Shown here in pieces: positions 56,842 to 64,000 of a DNA stretch of 64,000 bases. Source of the DNA: CAYMWF01 sp964394085 [NCBI: uncultured Gemmatimonadota bacterium] (GTDB taxonomy: Bacteria; GCA-2686955; CAYMWF01); assembly GCA_964394085.1 (NCBI GenBank), contig CAYMWF010000023.1, positions 9,724 to 73,723 on the forward strand, given 5' to 3'. Within the stretch, counting starts at the first letter, position 1, and each line of letters opens with the position of its first letter. The notes below the pieces were generated by a model. It was not told the DNA's origin, ran no database searches, and worked only from the letters and a program-made list of their open reading frames with translations. The translations under genes were made by a program, and so were the position numbers.

Positions 56842-57708
56842 TCATCCCTGCATTTCGTTCAGGAGCTTGGTCGCCCTGCTCCCGAACTCGCCGCCCAGCC
56901 CCTCCAGCACCTGAAGGCTCTTGAAGGCTCCTTCAATCTCTCCCTTTTCGAGAAGGGCGCGCGCAAGGAACCAGTAGTTCTCAGGCCCGGCGGCTTCCCC
57001 TATGGAATCACCCAGGTTCGAGGCGGCAAGATCGAAGTCTCCACAGCGGAGGAAGGCGACTCCGGCGAGAAAACGAGCATCACGCTCGAGAGGCAGACCT
57101 GCAACGAGGCGGCATATCTCTAAATAACATTCGCCGGATTGCCGGTATTCTCCGGCAGCCATTTTCTGTTCGGCGTCGGACAGCAGATCCAGCAGTTTAC
57201 TTTCCTTTTCCTTTTCCGCTTTCGCTCCCGAACGTACCGCTGCCGGACTCAGCTCGAAAGCTCCGGCAGAGGAAAGTTCGAAGATGCCGGCAAGTCTGCG
57301 GCCGATACCGCCGGCCTTTTCCCCGACTCTGTTCAACCAGGCCCGGGCTTTCTTCGCATCGAATCGCCGGGCGGAAGGGCTCGGATACCGGATTAGAATA
57401 TCCCTGAGTCGATCCTCGAGGATGATCTTTTCCGGAGAGGATTGAAATTTGCCGATAAGTCTGTCGATCGTTGATTCTTCGACGGCGCGCTGCGTCTCGG
57501 AGTCCCCCTCGTTCAGTTTTGCTCTCAACTGCGAGATTTCTTCGTGACATAACGGACATTGCCGCAGATGCCGGTCGATCATTGTTTTCTTTTTCCGATC
57601 CAGAACATCGGGATCTTCGATAAAAGAAAACAGATCGTTCTCCGGCGGGCAAATCTCCGGGGTATCCTCGGCAGCCCGTTCCGGATCTCTGGAGTTATCT
57701 TTCTTCAC
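56842..57708 (-). CDS. Zinc-finger (ZAS-type) anti-sigma-like protein with TPR domain
   Basis: This 288-residue soluble protein has a zf-HC2-type domain with Cys20 and H47-x3-C51-x2-C54 ('DRHLRQCPLCHEEI'), a classic anti-sigma arrangement. A helical middle follows, and residues ~170-285 have TPR-like repeats ('LSDAEQKMAAGEYRQSGECYLEI', 'FLAGVAFLRCGDFDLAASNL', 'FLARALLEKGEIEGAFKSLQVL'). No transmembrane helix is visible. The start is a GTG. It lies 41 bp after the sigma-like gene and ends the TPR-CHAT operon. Likely role: inhibit the sigma factor until cleaved or displaced (inference). Confidence 0.8.
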   Translation of the reverse strand: MKKDNSRDPERAAEDTPEICPPENDLFSFIEDPDVLDRKKKTMIDRHLRQCPLCHEEISQLRAKLNEGDSETQRAVEESTIDRLIGKFQSSPEKIILEDRLRDILIRYPSPSARRFDAKKARAWLNRVGEKAGGIGRRLAGIFELSSAGAFELSPAAVRSGAKAEKEKESKLLDLLSDAEQKMAAGEYRQSGECYLEICRLVAGLPLERDARFLAGVAFLRCGDFDLAASNLGDSIGEAAGPENYWFLARALLEKGEIEGAFKSLQVLEGLGGEFGSRATKLLNEMQG

Positions 57709-57749
57709 GGTCTGTCTCTCTTCATTCAGATCGGCCGGTTTCCGACCTG

Positions 57750-58583
57750 CTACTCCATGGCGCTTTTATAGTGGACAGAATCGAAACCCGTCGTCCCGGT
57801 ATAGATTTCCCCCGTCCAGAGGTTCATGATTTCCTTATACTTCCGGCTCTCGGAGCTGGAATCTTTCCACTTCAGCAGCCTGTAGACATTCCACATCATC
57901 GTTTGCTTCCTGTTGTGGAGTGCCTTGAGCGGGTTATCCGTCCCGGTGATTTCGTTCACCACCTTTGTTTCACTCGCGAGGTCGAATATCGGAACCCCCT
58001 TCAGCAGATGACGCCGGAACAGAATCGTCTCCACGGTCGAGCGCTCACTTTCGAAGCGGGGGAGAATCTCGTCTTCAAGTATCTTGAGGTGGTATTCTTC
58101 CAGCAGTTCTTTCCTCTTGTTCAGATTGGAGAGTATGGCCCGCTTCCTGCGCCGGAACAGGCCGAAAACCTTGATGTGGAGTGTCCGCTTGAAGAAATTG
58201 TGCACCTTGCCCGCCTCGAAGTCGGTGAACCTGTTGCCGCGCACCGCTTTGAGCATGGCGTCAAAGGTCGAATAGATAAGGTCGTCCACTACATCATCCA
58301 TCTGTTTTGCAGCGAGCTCATAGTTCCAGTGGAGAATCCAGCTCCTCATGACCGGCATCCATACTTCATATGCGGCCGCAAGGCATCGTTCCTCCCCGCG
58401 GAAAAAGGCGAGTTCATAGAACAGCCGGCTGAAGGGCCTTTCGCGGCGCCTGCTTTTCATTTCCTCCATAGCGCGTAAACAGATCGTGTCGCAGAACGAG
58501 CGGGTTCGCTTCCCCTCCCTGATCTCTGCGAGGGCGCCTTCTTCCAGCTTATCGAGAGATAGATTTGTTCTGGTTTCCTGCAT
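57750..58583 (-). CDS. Sigma-70-like factor of the CHAT operon
   Basis: This ~277-residue protein is sigma-like. Residues ~75-150 resemble region 2 ('DDVVDDLIYSTFDAML', 'GKVHNFFKRTLHIKVFGLFRRRKR'), with the second part matching the conserved basic helix. Residues ~195-250 may be region 4 ('LASETKVVNEITGTDNPLKALHNRKQTMMWNVYRLL'). ATG 58583 is preferred because the 18 upstream codons from ATG 58637 are not protein-like; neither has a strong ribosome site. It lies 141 bp after the CHAT stop and 41 bp before the zinc-finger gene. Confidence 0.7.
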   Translation of the reverse strand: MQETRTNLSLDKLEEGALAEIREGKRTRSFCDTICLRAMEEMKSRRRERPFSRLFYELAFFRGEERCLAAAYEVWMPVMRSWILHWNYELAAKQMDDVVDDLIYSTFDAMLKAVRGNRFTDFEAGKVHNFFKRTLHIKVFGLFRRRKRAILSNLNKRKELLEEYHLKILEDEILPRFESERSTVETILFRRHLLKGVPIFDLASETKVVNEITGTDNPLKALHNRKQTMMWNVYRLLKWKDSSSESRKYKEIMNLWTGEIYTGTTGFDSVHYKSAME

Positions 58584-58724
58584 ATGGGATGCCCGGCGAT
58601 ACCCGGCCTGTTTCCTGCCACAAGGTCGACTCAGCATTTTAAAATGATGCTGATCATATTGTAAAGGCTGGATCGAACCGGCTCAGAATCGAAGAAAGAG
58701 AGGCTCCATTCCGGTAAAGTCCGT

Positions 58725-61700
58725 CTAAATGCCGAGAGCGCGAAACGCGCCCCAGTAAAAAGGGTTCTTCCAGCGGTGATTCCGTTTTATTTCGAGCTGC
58801 GCCCGGCGCAACGCATCGGCGGACGAAAGCTCATCCGTGAACAGGTGCCGGTAAAAGCGTTCCATCAGTTCGGAGGTGGCCTGGTCGTCCACGATCCAGA
58901 GACTCGCAACGACGCTTCGGACGCCTGCACGGAGGAATCCACCGGGAAGTCCGACAAACTCGTCCGACTTGCCGCCGGTTCCGACGAGTCCGGTTTCGCA
59001 GGAGGAGAGAACGACAAGCCCGGTTTCGTGCAGGTTCATACTGGCAACGATTTCTTTAAGAGTAAGAACACGGCCCGCCTCCCGTCCGCCTGCGGCCTCA
59101 CCAGCCCTGTCGCCGGCTCCATCCGGGGCTCCATCCGGTGGATATTCTGCTTCCCGCCCGCGGGCAGTCTTTCCAGCCCTGTCGCCGGATCCATCCGGGG
59201 GTCCATCCGGCGGGTTCTTTTCCATTGCGAGCACGAGTCCGGAGTTCCAGGGCTCCTCGGGGTCGAATTCACCGTGGCAGGAAAGGTGCAGCACGCCGGC
59301 CCCGGCGGAGGTGTCGAGCAGCCGTTCAGCCGTGGCCGACGACCGTGAAAGGATACGTTTATCTCCAGCGGTCGGAATGGCGGAGATCCTTTTCGCCTCA
59401 TCGTCGGACCACTGGAGATCCTCCGTGGGGTTCGATACCAGCAGCAGGCCGGAAACAGCAGGTGCTTCTGCAGGTTGAGAGACGGCTTCCGGGGTGTGGC
59501 GTGAGGCATCCGCAGGCTCGGTCCCGGTTCCCTGCTGCTTCAGGCCGACCGTTAAACTCGGAATATAGCTTATCTCGTAATCGTCGATGAGATACCTCGG
59601 GCCGTCCAGGGTATTGTATCTCATGAGATGGAGGGGCAGGATATGCAGGGAAAGATGCGGTACGAACACGAGCCGCTCTACGGCTTCGCCATTTGCCTTC
59701 AACCATTCGTGCGCGGGTGCGAACAGCTCCCGGTAGAGCGTCCTGCCGATGCCGTCTATCCCGTCCCACATGCTCGTCAGGCCTTCAACCGTGGGAGCAG
59801 CATCGTGCTTCAGCTCTTCCAGTTTCTTCGACCACCGGCCTGCGAGCTTTTCCATCGCCTCAAGTGTAAATTTTTCGAGAATGAACGATTCTGCAGAAAA
59901 GAGTCCCTTGTGCTTCGAAAGGAGTATTAACACGCTCCCGTATTTCGTTACGTTGACGACTATGTATGCCGTGCGGTCGTCCACGAGAAAAGCGCTGAGT
60001 TTTTCACGACTCAACACTGATTCTTCAAGGAAGCCGGGCTTGTAAATCTGGATAGTTTTTACAAGCCTCTCGAGCTCGGCATGAACCTCGCGGGCTTCCT
60101 CCATCACCTCCGTGAACGGCCGGGCGCCCGGCACCGCTCCCCGCTGCTCGGCCTCCAGTACCCTGAGACGCTCGAGTATCCTGACATACTCCTTTCCCTC
60201 GAATTCCGCCCTGTGCTTTGTAATTCCTTCTCCAAGCTCGCAGGCCTTACCCTGTTCGAGCCATTTGACGGCGTCTATGACGTTTTCGCTCCCGGCGCTC
60301 GCAAGGGAAGCCAGGTAATAGAGCGCAGCCCCTTCCTCGACCTCGTGAGCCTTGCCGGAAAGCGACGTGGCCTGGCGCTGCAGCACCCGGTCGGCCTCGC
60401 GGGCCTGGCGACAGGAGTTCAGCGCCGCCCTCCAGCGACCTTCTTCCAGCAGGACTTCAGCAAGATGCATGGCTGTTCTTCTGTATTCCCGCGGGAAAGT
60501 CTGGGGGGTCCTCGCCTCGAGCGCCCGCTTGAAACATGTTATCGCCCGCTCGATGTTCTCGGTACGGCTTCCCTGGGTACGTTTCCAGTATGCAAGTGCT
60601 AAATTGTCCTGGGCCAGGGCCCAGTATTCGGGGAATGCGGCACGGGTCCATATCTCGAGCGCCTGTCTGGAATGCGTTATGGCCCGCTCGATGTTCTCGG
60701 CGCGACTCCCACGGATTCGCCTCCGATACGCACTCGCTATATTGCTCTGGACGCCGGCCCATTGTTCCGGGTACGCGTTACGGGTGTAGACCTCGAGTAT
60801 CTTCTCATAACACTCTATCGCACGTTCGATGTTCTCGGCGCTACTCCCATGGATACGCTCATAATACAGGAGCGCCAGATTGGTTCGGGTCATGGCCCAG
60901 TATTTCGGAAATGCGGTGCGGGTAATCACTTCGAGCGCCTGCTCGGAATGGGCGATCGCCCGCTCGATATTCTCGGCGCTACTCCCATGGATACGGTTCC
61001 CGTATGCATGAGCCACATTGTTCTGGGTCGTAGCCCAGTATTCCGGAAACGCGTCTCGGGTCCACACCTCGAGCACCTGTTCGAAATGGGCGATGGCGCG
61101 TTCGATGTTCTCGGCGCGATCTCCGCGGATGCGCTTTCTGTAAGCAATTGCCACGTTGTTCTGGATTTTGGCCCAGTTCTCCGGAAACGCCGCCCGGGTG
61201 TAAACCTCGGCCGCCTGCTCATAATTCTCTATCGCGTGCTCGATGTTTTCCGCACGATCGCCGCGGATACGGTTCGCATATGCCGTTGCCATATTGCTCC
61301 GGGTCATGGCCCAGTATCCAGCGAACGCGATCCGGGTATAAACTTCGAGCGCCTGCTCGAAATGGGTGATCGCGTTTTCGATGTTCTCCGCTCGATCTCC
61401 ACGGATACGCTCCCAGTATGCCGTTGCTAAATTGTTCCGGGTCATGGCCCAATATTCGGGGAACGCATCACGGGTGAACACCTCGAGCGCCTTTTCGTAA
61501 TTCGCTATCGCAAGTTCGATGTTCTCTGCACGATCTCCCCGGTGAATACTCCACAGGATGTTGCCCAGAATTCTTCTGGTTTCGGCCTTGAATATTCTCA
61601 GTTTGCGTAAATCCCGGTTTTGCAGGAGCTGCTCGACGACTTCCCGGGCTTCTTCCCATTCTCCTTTTTCCTGGAGTTCCGTTGACCTCCGCAACTTTTC

Positions 61701-62000
61701 AATTGCTTCAGAAGGAATTTCAACATTCATCTCCGCGCGCTGTTTCTTTTCCAGAACCTTGCCGAAAACTGCTGCCTCCGGGCCAACCTCGCTGCAGCGT
61801 TCCAGAAGGAGCAGCCTGGTCGAGAGCCCGGCAATCCTTTTAAAATCCTTTTTCTCCCGCGCCCTGTCACATTCAGCTTTCAACAAAACGAGCCCCTCGT
61901 CGCTCCAGAGTTCCGGATGCTTCAAGAGGATCTGCCATTCCAGGATCCGAAGCGGCGCCTTCAGCAATTCTTCGATAGCTGTACTCAAACTGTTCAACAT
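58725..62000 (-). CDS. TPR-CHAT cysteine protease (caspase-like)
   Basis: This 1091-residue protein has a short helical N-terminus, then eight near-identical 46-residue TPR units (residues ~155-522, each with 'ENIExAI...LEVxTR.AF'), a linker, and a C-terminal CHAT domain. Catalytic His909 lies in 'GVLHLSCHGEFD' and Cys1001 in 'GLVVLSSCETGL', both canonical. Between them is a 24-residue segment repeated twice (residues 930-977). The ATG at 62000 follows GGAA; a GTG at 62024 is in frame. It is first of the three-gene operon with a sigma-like factor and a zinc-finger/TPR protein. A role in proteolytic signalling, like Csx29 or caspase-like gasdermin proteases, is inferred. Confidence 0.88.
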   Translation of the reverse strand: MLNSLSTAIEELLKAPLRILEWQILLKHPELWSDEGLVLLKAECDRAREKKDFKRIAGLSTRLLLLERCSEVGPEAAVFGKVLEKKQRAEMNVEIPSEAIEKLRRSTELQEKGEWEEAREVVEQLLQNRDLRKLRIFKAETRRILGNILWSIHRGDRAENIELAIANYEKALEVFTRDAFPEYWAMTRNNLATAYWERIRGDRAENIENAITHFEQALEVYTRIAFAGYWAMTRSNMATAYANRIRGDRAENIEHAIENYEQAAEVYTRAAFPENWAKIQNNVAIAYRKRIRGDRAENIERAIAHFEQVLEVWTRDAFPEYWATTQNNVAHAYGNRIHGSSAENIERAIAHSEQALEVITRTAFPKYWAMTRTNLALLYYERIHGSSAENIERAIECYEKILEVYTRNAYPEQWAGVQSNIASAYRRRIRGSRAENIERAITHSRQALEIWTRAAFPEYWALAQDNLALAYWKRTQGSRTENIERAITCFKRALEARTPQTFPREYRRTAMHLAEVLLEEGRWRAALNSCRQAREADRVLQRQATSLSGKAHEVEEGAALYYLASLASAGSENVIDAVKWLEQGKACELGEGITKHRAEFEGKEYVRILERLRVLEAEQRGAVPGARPFTEVMEEAREVHAELERLVKTIQIYKPGFLEESVLSREKLSAFLVDDRTAYIVVNVTKYGSVLILLSKHKGLFSAESFILEKFTLEAMEKLAGRWSKKLEELKHDAAPTVEGLTSMWDGIDGIGRTLYRELFAPAHEWLKANGEAVERLVFVPHLSLHILPLHLMRYNTLDGPRYLIDDYEISYIPSLTVGLKQQGTGTEPADASRHTPEAVSQPAEAPAVSGLLLVSNPTEDLQWSDDEAKRISAIPTAGDKRILSRSSATAERLLDTSAGAGVLHLSCHGEFDPEEPWNSGLVLAMEKNPPDGPPDGSGDRAGKTARGREAEYPPDGAPDGAGDRAGEAAGGREAGRVLTLKEIVASMNLHETGLVVLSSCETGLVGTGGKSDEFVGLPGGFLRAGVRSVVASLWIVDDQATSELMERFYRHLFTDELSSADALRRAQLEIKRNHRWKNPFYWGAFRALGI
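59070..59213 (-). repeat. 72-bp tandem duplication in the CHAT His-Cys linker
   Basis: Two consecutive 24-codon units encode 'PPDGxPDGxGDRAGxxAxGREA..' between the catalytic His and Cys segments. This low-complexity insert is probably a flexible surface loop. It might expand or contract by slippage. Confidence 0.75.
60435..61538 (-). repeat. Eight 138-bp TPR-coding repeats in the CHAT gene
   Basis: Eight in-frame repeats of 46 codons begin 'G(D/S)xAENIExAI'. They keep high similarity even at DNA level, so recombination among them could change repeat number. The last unit is the most diverged. Confidence 0.85.
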
Positions 62001-62120
62001 GCTTATTCCGGAAAGATCGAACACCTGAAACTGTATTATCCGAACGGCTCTTTCCCGTCCTCCCGCTGCGGATCGAGAATAAGAAAGCGTTCAAAGCACG
62101 TCAAGAAGGCATATCCCTCC

Positions 62121-62374
62121 ATGAGCCTGCCTGATCCCGATTTCCTGGATTTGCATGCAAAAAAAACGAGATTAACCGTAAAAGTCGATTACGATCATCT
62201 TCGTTCCTTCCTGTCGGACATCGACGGGGGGGTACCGGGATCGCGGTCCCGGATGCCGCCGTCCGGGCGGTGCAGCTCAAGATGAACGACCGGTGGCGGA
62301 AGGTCGTTTTTTCCCATATAGCAGATTATGTGGCCGGGATATGTTCCGCATCACGGGTGGACGTGGATGTTTAG
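62121..62374 (+). pseudogene. Small gene interrupted at a poly-G run (frameshift or phase-variable)
   Basis: From ATG 62121, 35 codons read like a protein ('DPDFLDLHAKKTRLTVKVDY...SDIDGG'), then a run of seven G (62226-62232) breaks the frame. With eight G it would continue into 'GIAVPDAAVRAVQLKMNDRW...' and stop at TAG 62372-62374, about 84 residues in all. The sequence after the run is protein-like in the shifted frame only. It is divergent from the CHAT gene and upstream of the radical SAM gene. Function unknown. Confidence 0.6.
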
Positions 62375-62505
62375 AGCTCCCGGCACCGCTGGTAACAAGC
62401 TTTGATGAGTTTGACGGAGCACTGGTTCTGGGTATACTATTTCATTTATTGCCAACCTGATTTCGCGTGAGCGGTTTTCGCCCGGTCCGCATCGAGGAAA
62501 AAGAA

Positions 62506-63414
62506 ATGATAAACGGAATTCATTTTCTCTTGAGTTATGCATGCATCCTTGCGTGCGATCACTGTTTTCTTTACTGCAGTCCGTCCGCCAGGGGGACAAT
62601 GACAGCCGCTCAAATTCGCGAGGTCCTGGAAGAGGCGAAGAAAATCGGCTCCGTAAGGGATGTGTATTTCGAGGGCGGGGAACCGTTCCTGTTCTATCCG
62701 CTGCTGGTTGAAGGGGTAAGGCTAGCCCGGGATTTCGGATTCGGGGCCGGCATCGTTTCGAATGCTTACTGGTCGACGAACGAAGAGGATGCAAAACTGT
62801 GGCTCGGACCTCTTTCTGAACTCGGTATTTCGGACCTGGGCCTCAGCGACGACGACCTCCATTTCGGCGACGATCCCGAAAGCCCCGTCAGGAGTGCGCA
62901 CGAAGCCGCGAAAGCACTGGGGATTCCGGTTTATTCGCTCTGCACCGACAAGCCCGAAATCCGGCGGAAAACAAACTCGGAGGATGGGGATGGGGCGGTC
63001 GAAATAGGCGGAAACACGAGATTGAGGGGGAGGGCGGCCGAGAAGTTGACCGAGGGCCTGCCCACGCGGAAGAATGAAGAATTCACCGAGTGTTCCCACG
63101 AAGAGCTGGTCGCCCCCGAGCGCGTCCACATCGATTCCTGCGGTAATGTGCACGTCTGCCAGGGCATAAGCATGGGAAACTGCTGGAAGACGCCGCTTTC
63201 AACTCTGGTTCGGGAATACGATGCCCGGAAACATCCTGTTTGCGGACCCCTGGTCAGCGGCGGCCCCGTCCGCCTGGTCGAAGAATACAGTCTCGAGTTG
63301 CGGGGTGAACACGTCGACGAATGCCACCTCTGCTTCGCCGCCCGCCTGAAACTGCTCGACAGGTTCCCTGAGTATCTCGCTCCGAGACAGGTGTACGGTC
63401 TCGAGCGGGATTAA
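62506..63414 (+). CDS. Radical SAM protein
   Basis: This ~302-residue radical SAM enzyme has the SAM [4Fe-4S] motif Cys13-x3-Cys17-x2-Cys20 ('SYACILACDHCF') and 'YFEGGEPFLFY' as the GGE motif. Extra Cys residues near the end ('DSCGNVHVCQGISMGNCW', 'DECHLC') suggest a second, SPASM/twitch-like cluster. ATG 62506 is preferred since GAGG precedes it; a GTG at 62467 is in frame. Substrate unknown. It lies between the frameshifted small gene and the second dispersed repeat. Confidence 0.82.
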   Translation: MINGIHFLLSYACILACDHCFLYCSPSARGTMTAAQIREVLEEAKKIGSVRDVYFEGGEPFLFYPLLVEGVRLARDFGFGAGIVSNAYWSTNEEDAKLWLGPLSELGISDLGLSDDDLHFGDDPESPVRSAHEAAKALGIPVYSLCTDKPEIRRKTNSEDGDGAVEIGGNTRLRGRAAEKLTEGLPTRKNEEFTECSHEELVAPERVHIDSCGNVHVCQGISMGNCWKTPLSTLVREYDARKHPVCGPLVSGGPVRLVEEYSLELRGEHVDECHLCFAARLKLLDRFPEYLAPRQVYGLERD

Positions 63415-63491
63415 AATTCTATTCAATTTAAATTGTATTCAAATAGGCGACAGGATCTCTGTGCGGATTAGGGTAGCGAGGTGGAAAGTAT

Positions 63492-63843
63492 TTAATGAAA
63501 CAAAATCCACCGGCCGAGCCGGTGGTATAGTTAAGCTATGCTTGGAAGAGAATCAGGTGTACGCTCCGGTTGGCTTCGAGATCCCAAATCATGGAGCCGA
63601 TCTGTGTAGTTCTCTGTTTGCGGCGCGGCGCAAGAAGCATATCCCGTCCTGCGGGGGGTGCAGGCTTACTCGTGTAAAATTGTCAATCCGATTGACAATT
63701 TTACACGCTTTCCGGGTAGGCTCGATGGATACACCTGGACGACCGGGAAGTCATCCACCTTTTATAGAGGAATAAATGATCGGCTCCCCCCGGTAGAGGC
63801 ATAAGTGACAGGTTTCCTCCGGACTTAACTCCACCCGACTTGG
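63492..63843 (+). repeat. Dispersed ~350 bp repeat, copy 2
   Basis: This second copy of the element at 18901-19252 has the same orientation, begins 78 bp after the radical SAM stop and keeps the left hairpin (63507-63525: CCACCGGC-CGA-GCCGGTGG, perfect here) and the 35-bp palindrome. Copy 1 has a G-T wobble in the hairpin where this has A-T, so pairing is conserved despite sequence change. Confidence 0.75.
63672..63706. repeat. Perfect 16-bp-arm palindrome inside repeat copy 2
   Basis: It is identical to 19081-19115: GTGTAAAATTGTCAAT, CCG, ATTGACAATTTTACAC. Confidence 0.8.
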
Positions 63844-63908
63844 CCGTCACGGGAAATCAGGAAAGATGACGGCCGGAGACACCTTCAGCTGATTCTCCCC
63901 CGCGGGCG

Positions 63909-64000
63909 CTATTTTATGATAACGAACTTGCCGACCTGGTGGTCACCGCCGCCGTCCGGCTCTACAACGAAGAAATACAGACCGCTGGCCACGATCTGAT
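63909..64000 (-). CDS. C-terminal end of a FlgD-like/T9SS-type sorting-domain protein (partial)
   Basis: The last 29 codons of a minus-strand gene that continues past the window. They read 'VASGLYFFVVEPDGG' and 'VGKFVIIK' before TAG at 63909-63911, the characteristic end of the sorting domain also found at 11824-13461. The rest of the protein is outside the window. Confidence 0.7.
   Translation of the reverse strand, partial: QIVASGLYFFVVEPDGGGDHQVGKFVIIK

Noticed and set aside
56842-62024. Type III-E CRISPR (Craspase) locus
   Set aside because: The TPR-CHAT and sigma genes are similar in concept, but there is no Cas7-11-like gene and no array within the window.
63842-63874. Hairpin GGCCGTCA...TGACGGCC as terminator
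   Set aside because: The loop is 17 bases and no T-run follows on either strand.

Overview
The window carries about 45 supportable protein genes, no rRNA or tRNA that I could recognise, and no CRISPR array. The organism looks like a moderately GC-rich, free-living Gram-negative bacterium. It is probably from the FCB-type lineages (Eisenbacteria, Krumholzibacteriota, Latescibacterota or similar): two secreted proteins end in a FlgD-like/type IX-style sorting domain, and there is an alternative complex III, FG-GAP and YD-repeat secreted proteins, and a TPR-CHAT protein. This placement is inference; no phylogenetic marker is present.

Layout. 1-9.2 kb: a respiratory operon in which two cytochrome-bd-like membrane proteins, each with a fused C-terminal monoheme cytochrome c, precede ActA, ActB, ActC, ActD and ActF of alternative complex III; most genes overlap or abut. 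9.3-11.8 kb: indolepyruvate:ferredoxin oxidoreductase iorAB, with unusual cluster ligands in IorA. 11.8-16.6 kb: a sorting-domain exported protein, a rubredoxin-like/DUF2231 membrane protein and a secreted AlkP-superfamily phosphodiesterase. 17.1-19.3 kb: a decayed CHAT gene, a sigma-like gene and a TPR gene, followed by a ~350 bp dispersed repeat. 19.3-28.1 kb: mostly single secreted enzymes (FG-GAP protein, agarase-like hydrolase, S41 protease, beta-lactamase-like hydrolase), a hotdog thioesterase and a MarR-GNAT fusion. 28.2-47.8 kb: a surface glycan or lipid locus (GT39-like proteins, asnB, flippase-like protein, YfhO-like protein, SGNH hydrolase, GT2, NAD(P)/FAD oxidoreductase, two PaaK/CapK-type adenylating enzymes, a nucleotidyltransferase-like protein, GNAT). 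47.9-49.5 kb: an ArsR-rhodanese regulator with a clear promoter and operator, a DsrE fragment, and OsmC. 49.7-56.2 kb: a giant RHS/YD-repeat protein and a small exported partner. 56.8-62.0 kb: an intact TPR-CHAT / sigma-like / zinc-finger anti-sigma-TPR operon. 62.1-64 kb: a frameshifted small gene at a poly-G run, a radical SAM protein, the second copy of the dispersed repeat, and the end of another sorting-domain protein.

Most striking: the 56.8-62.0 kb operon pairs a TPR-CHAT cysteine protease with a sigma factor and a ZAS-type anti-sigma candidate, and a second, degraded copy of the same three-gene arrangement lies 40 kb away. The design resembles the protease/sigma/inhibitor part of type III-E CRISPR Craspase, but with no CRISPR component. 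A CHAT protease that releases a sigma factor by cleaving its TPR inhibitor is an attractive, testable hypothesis.
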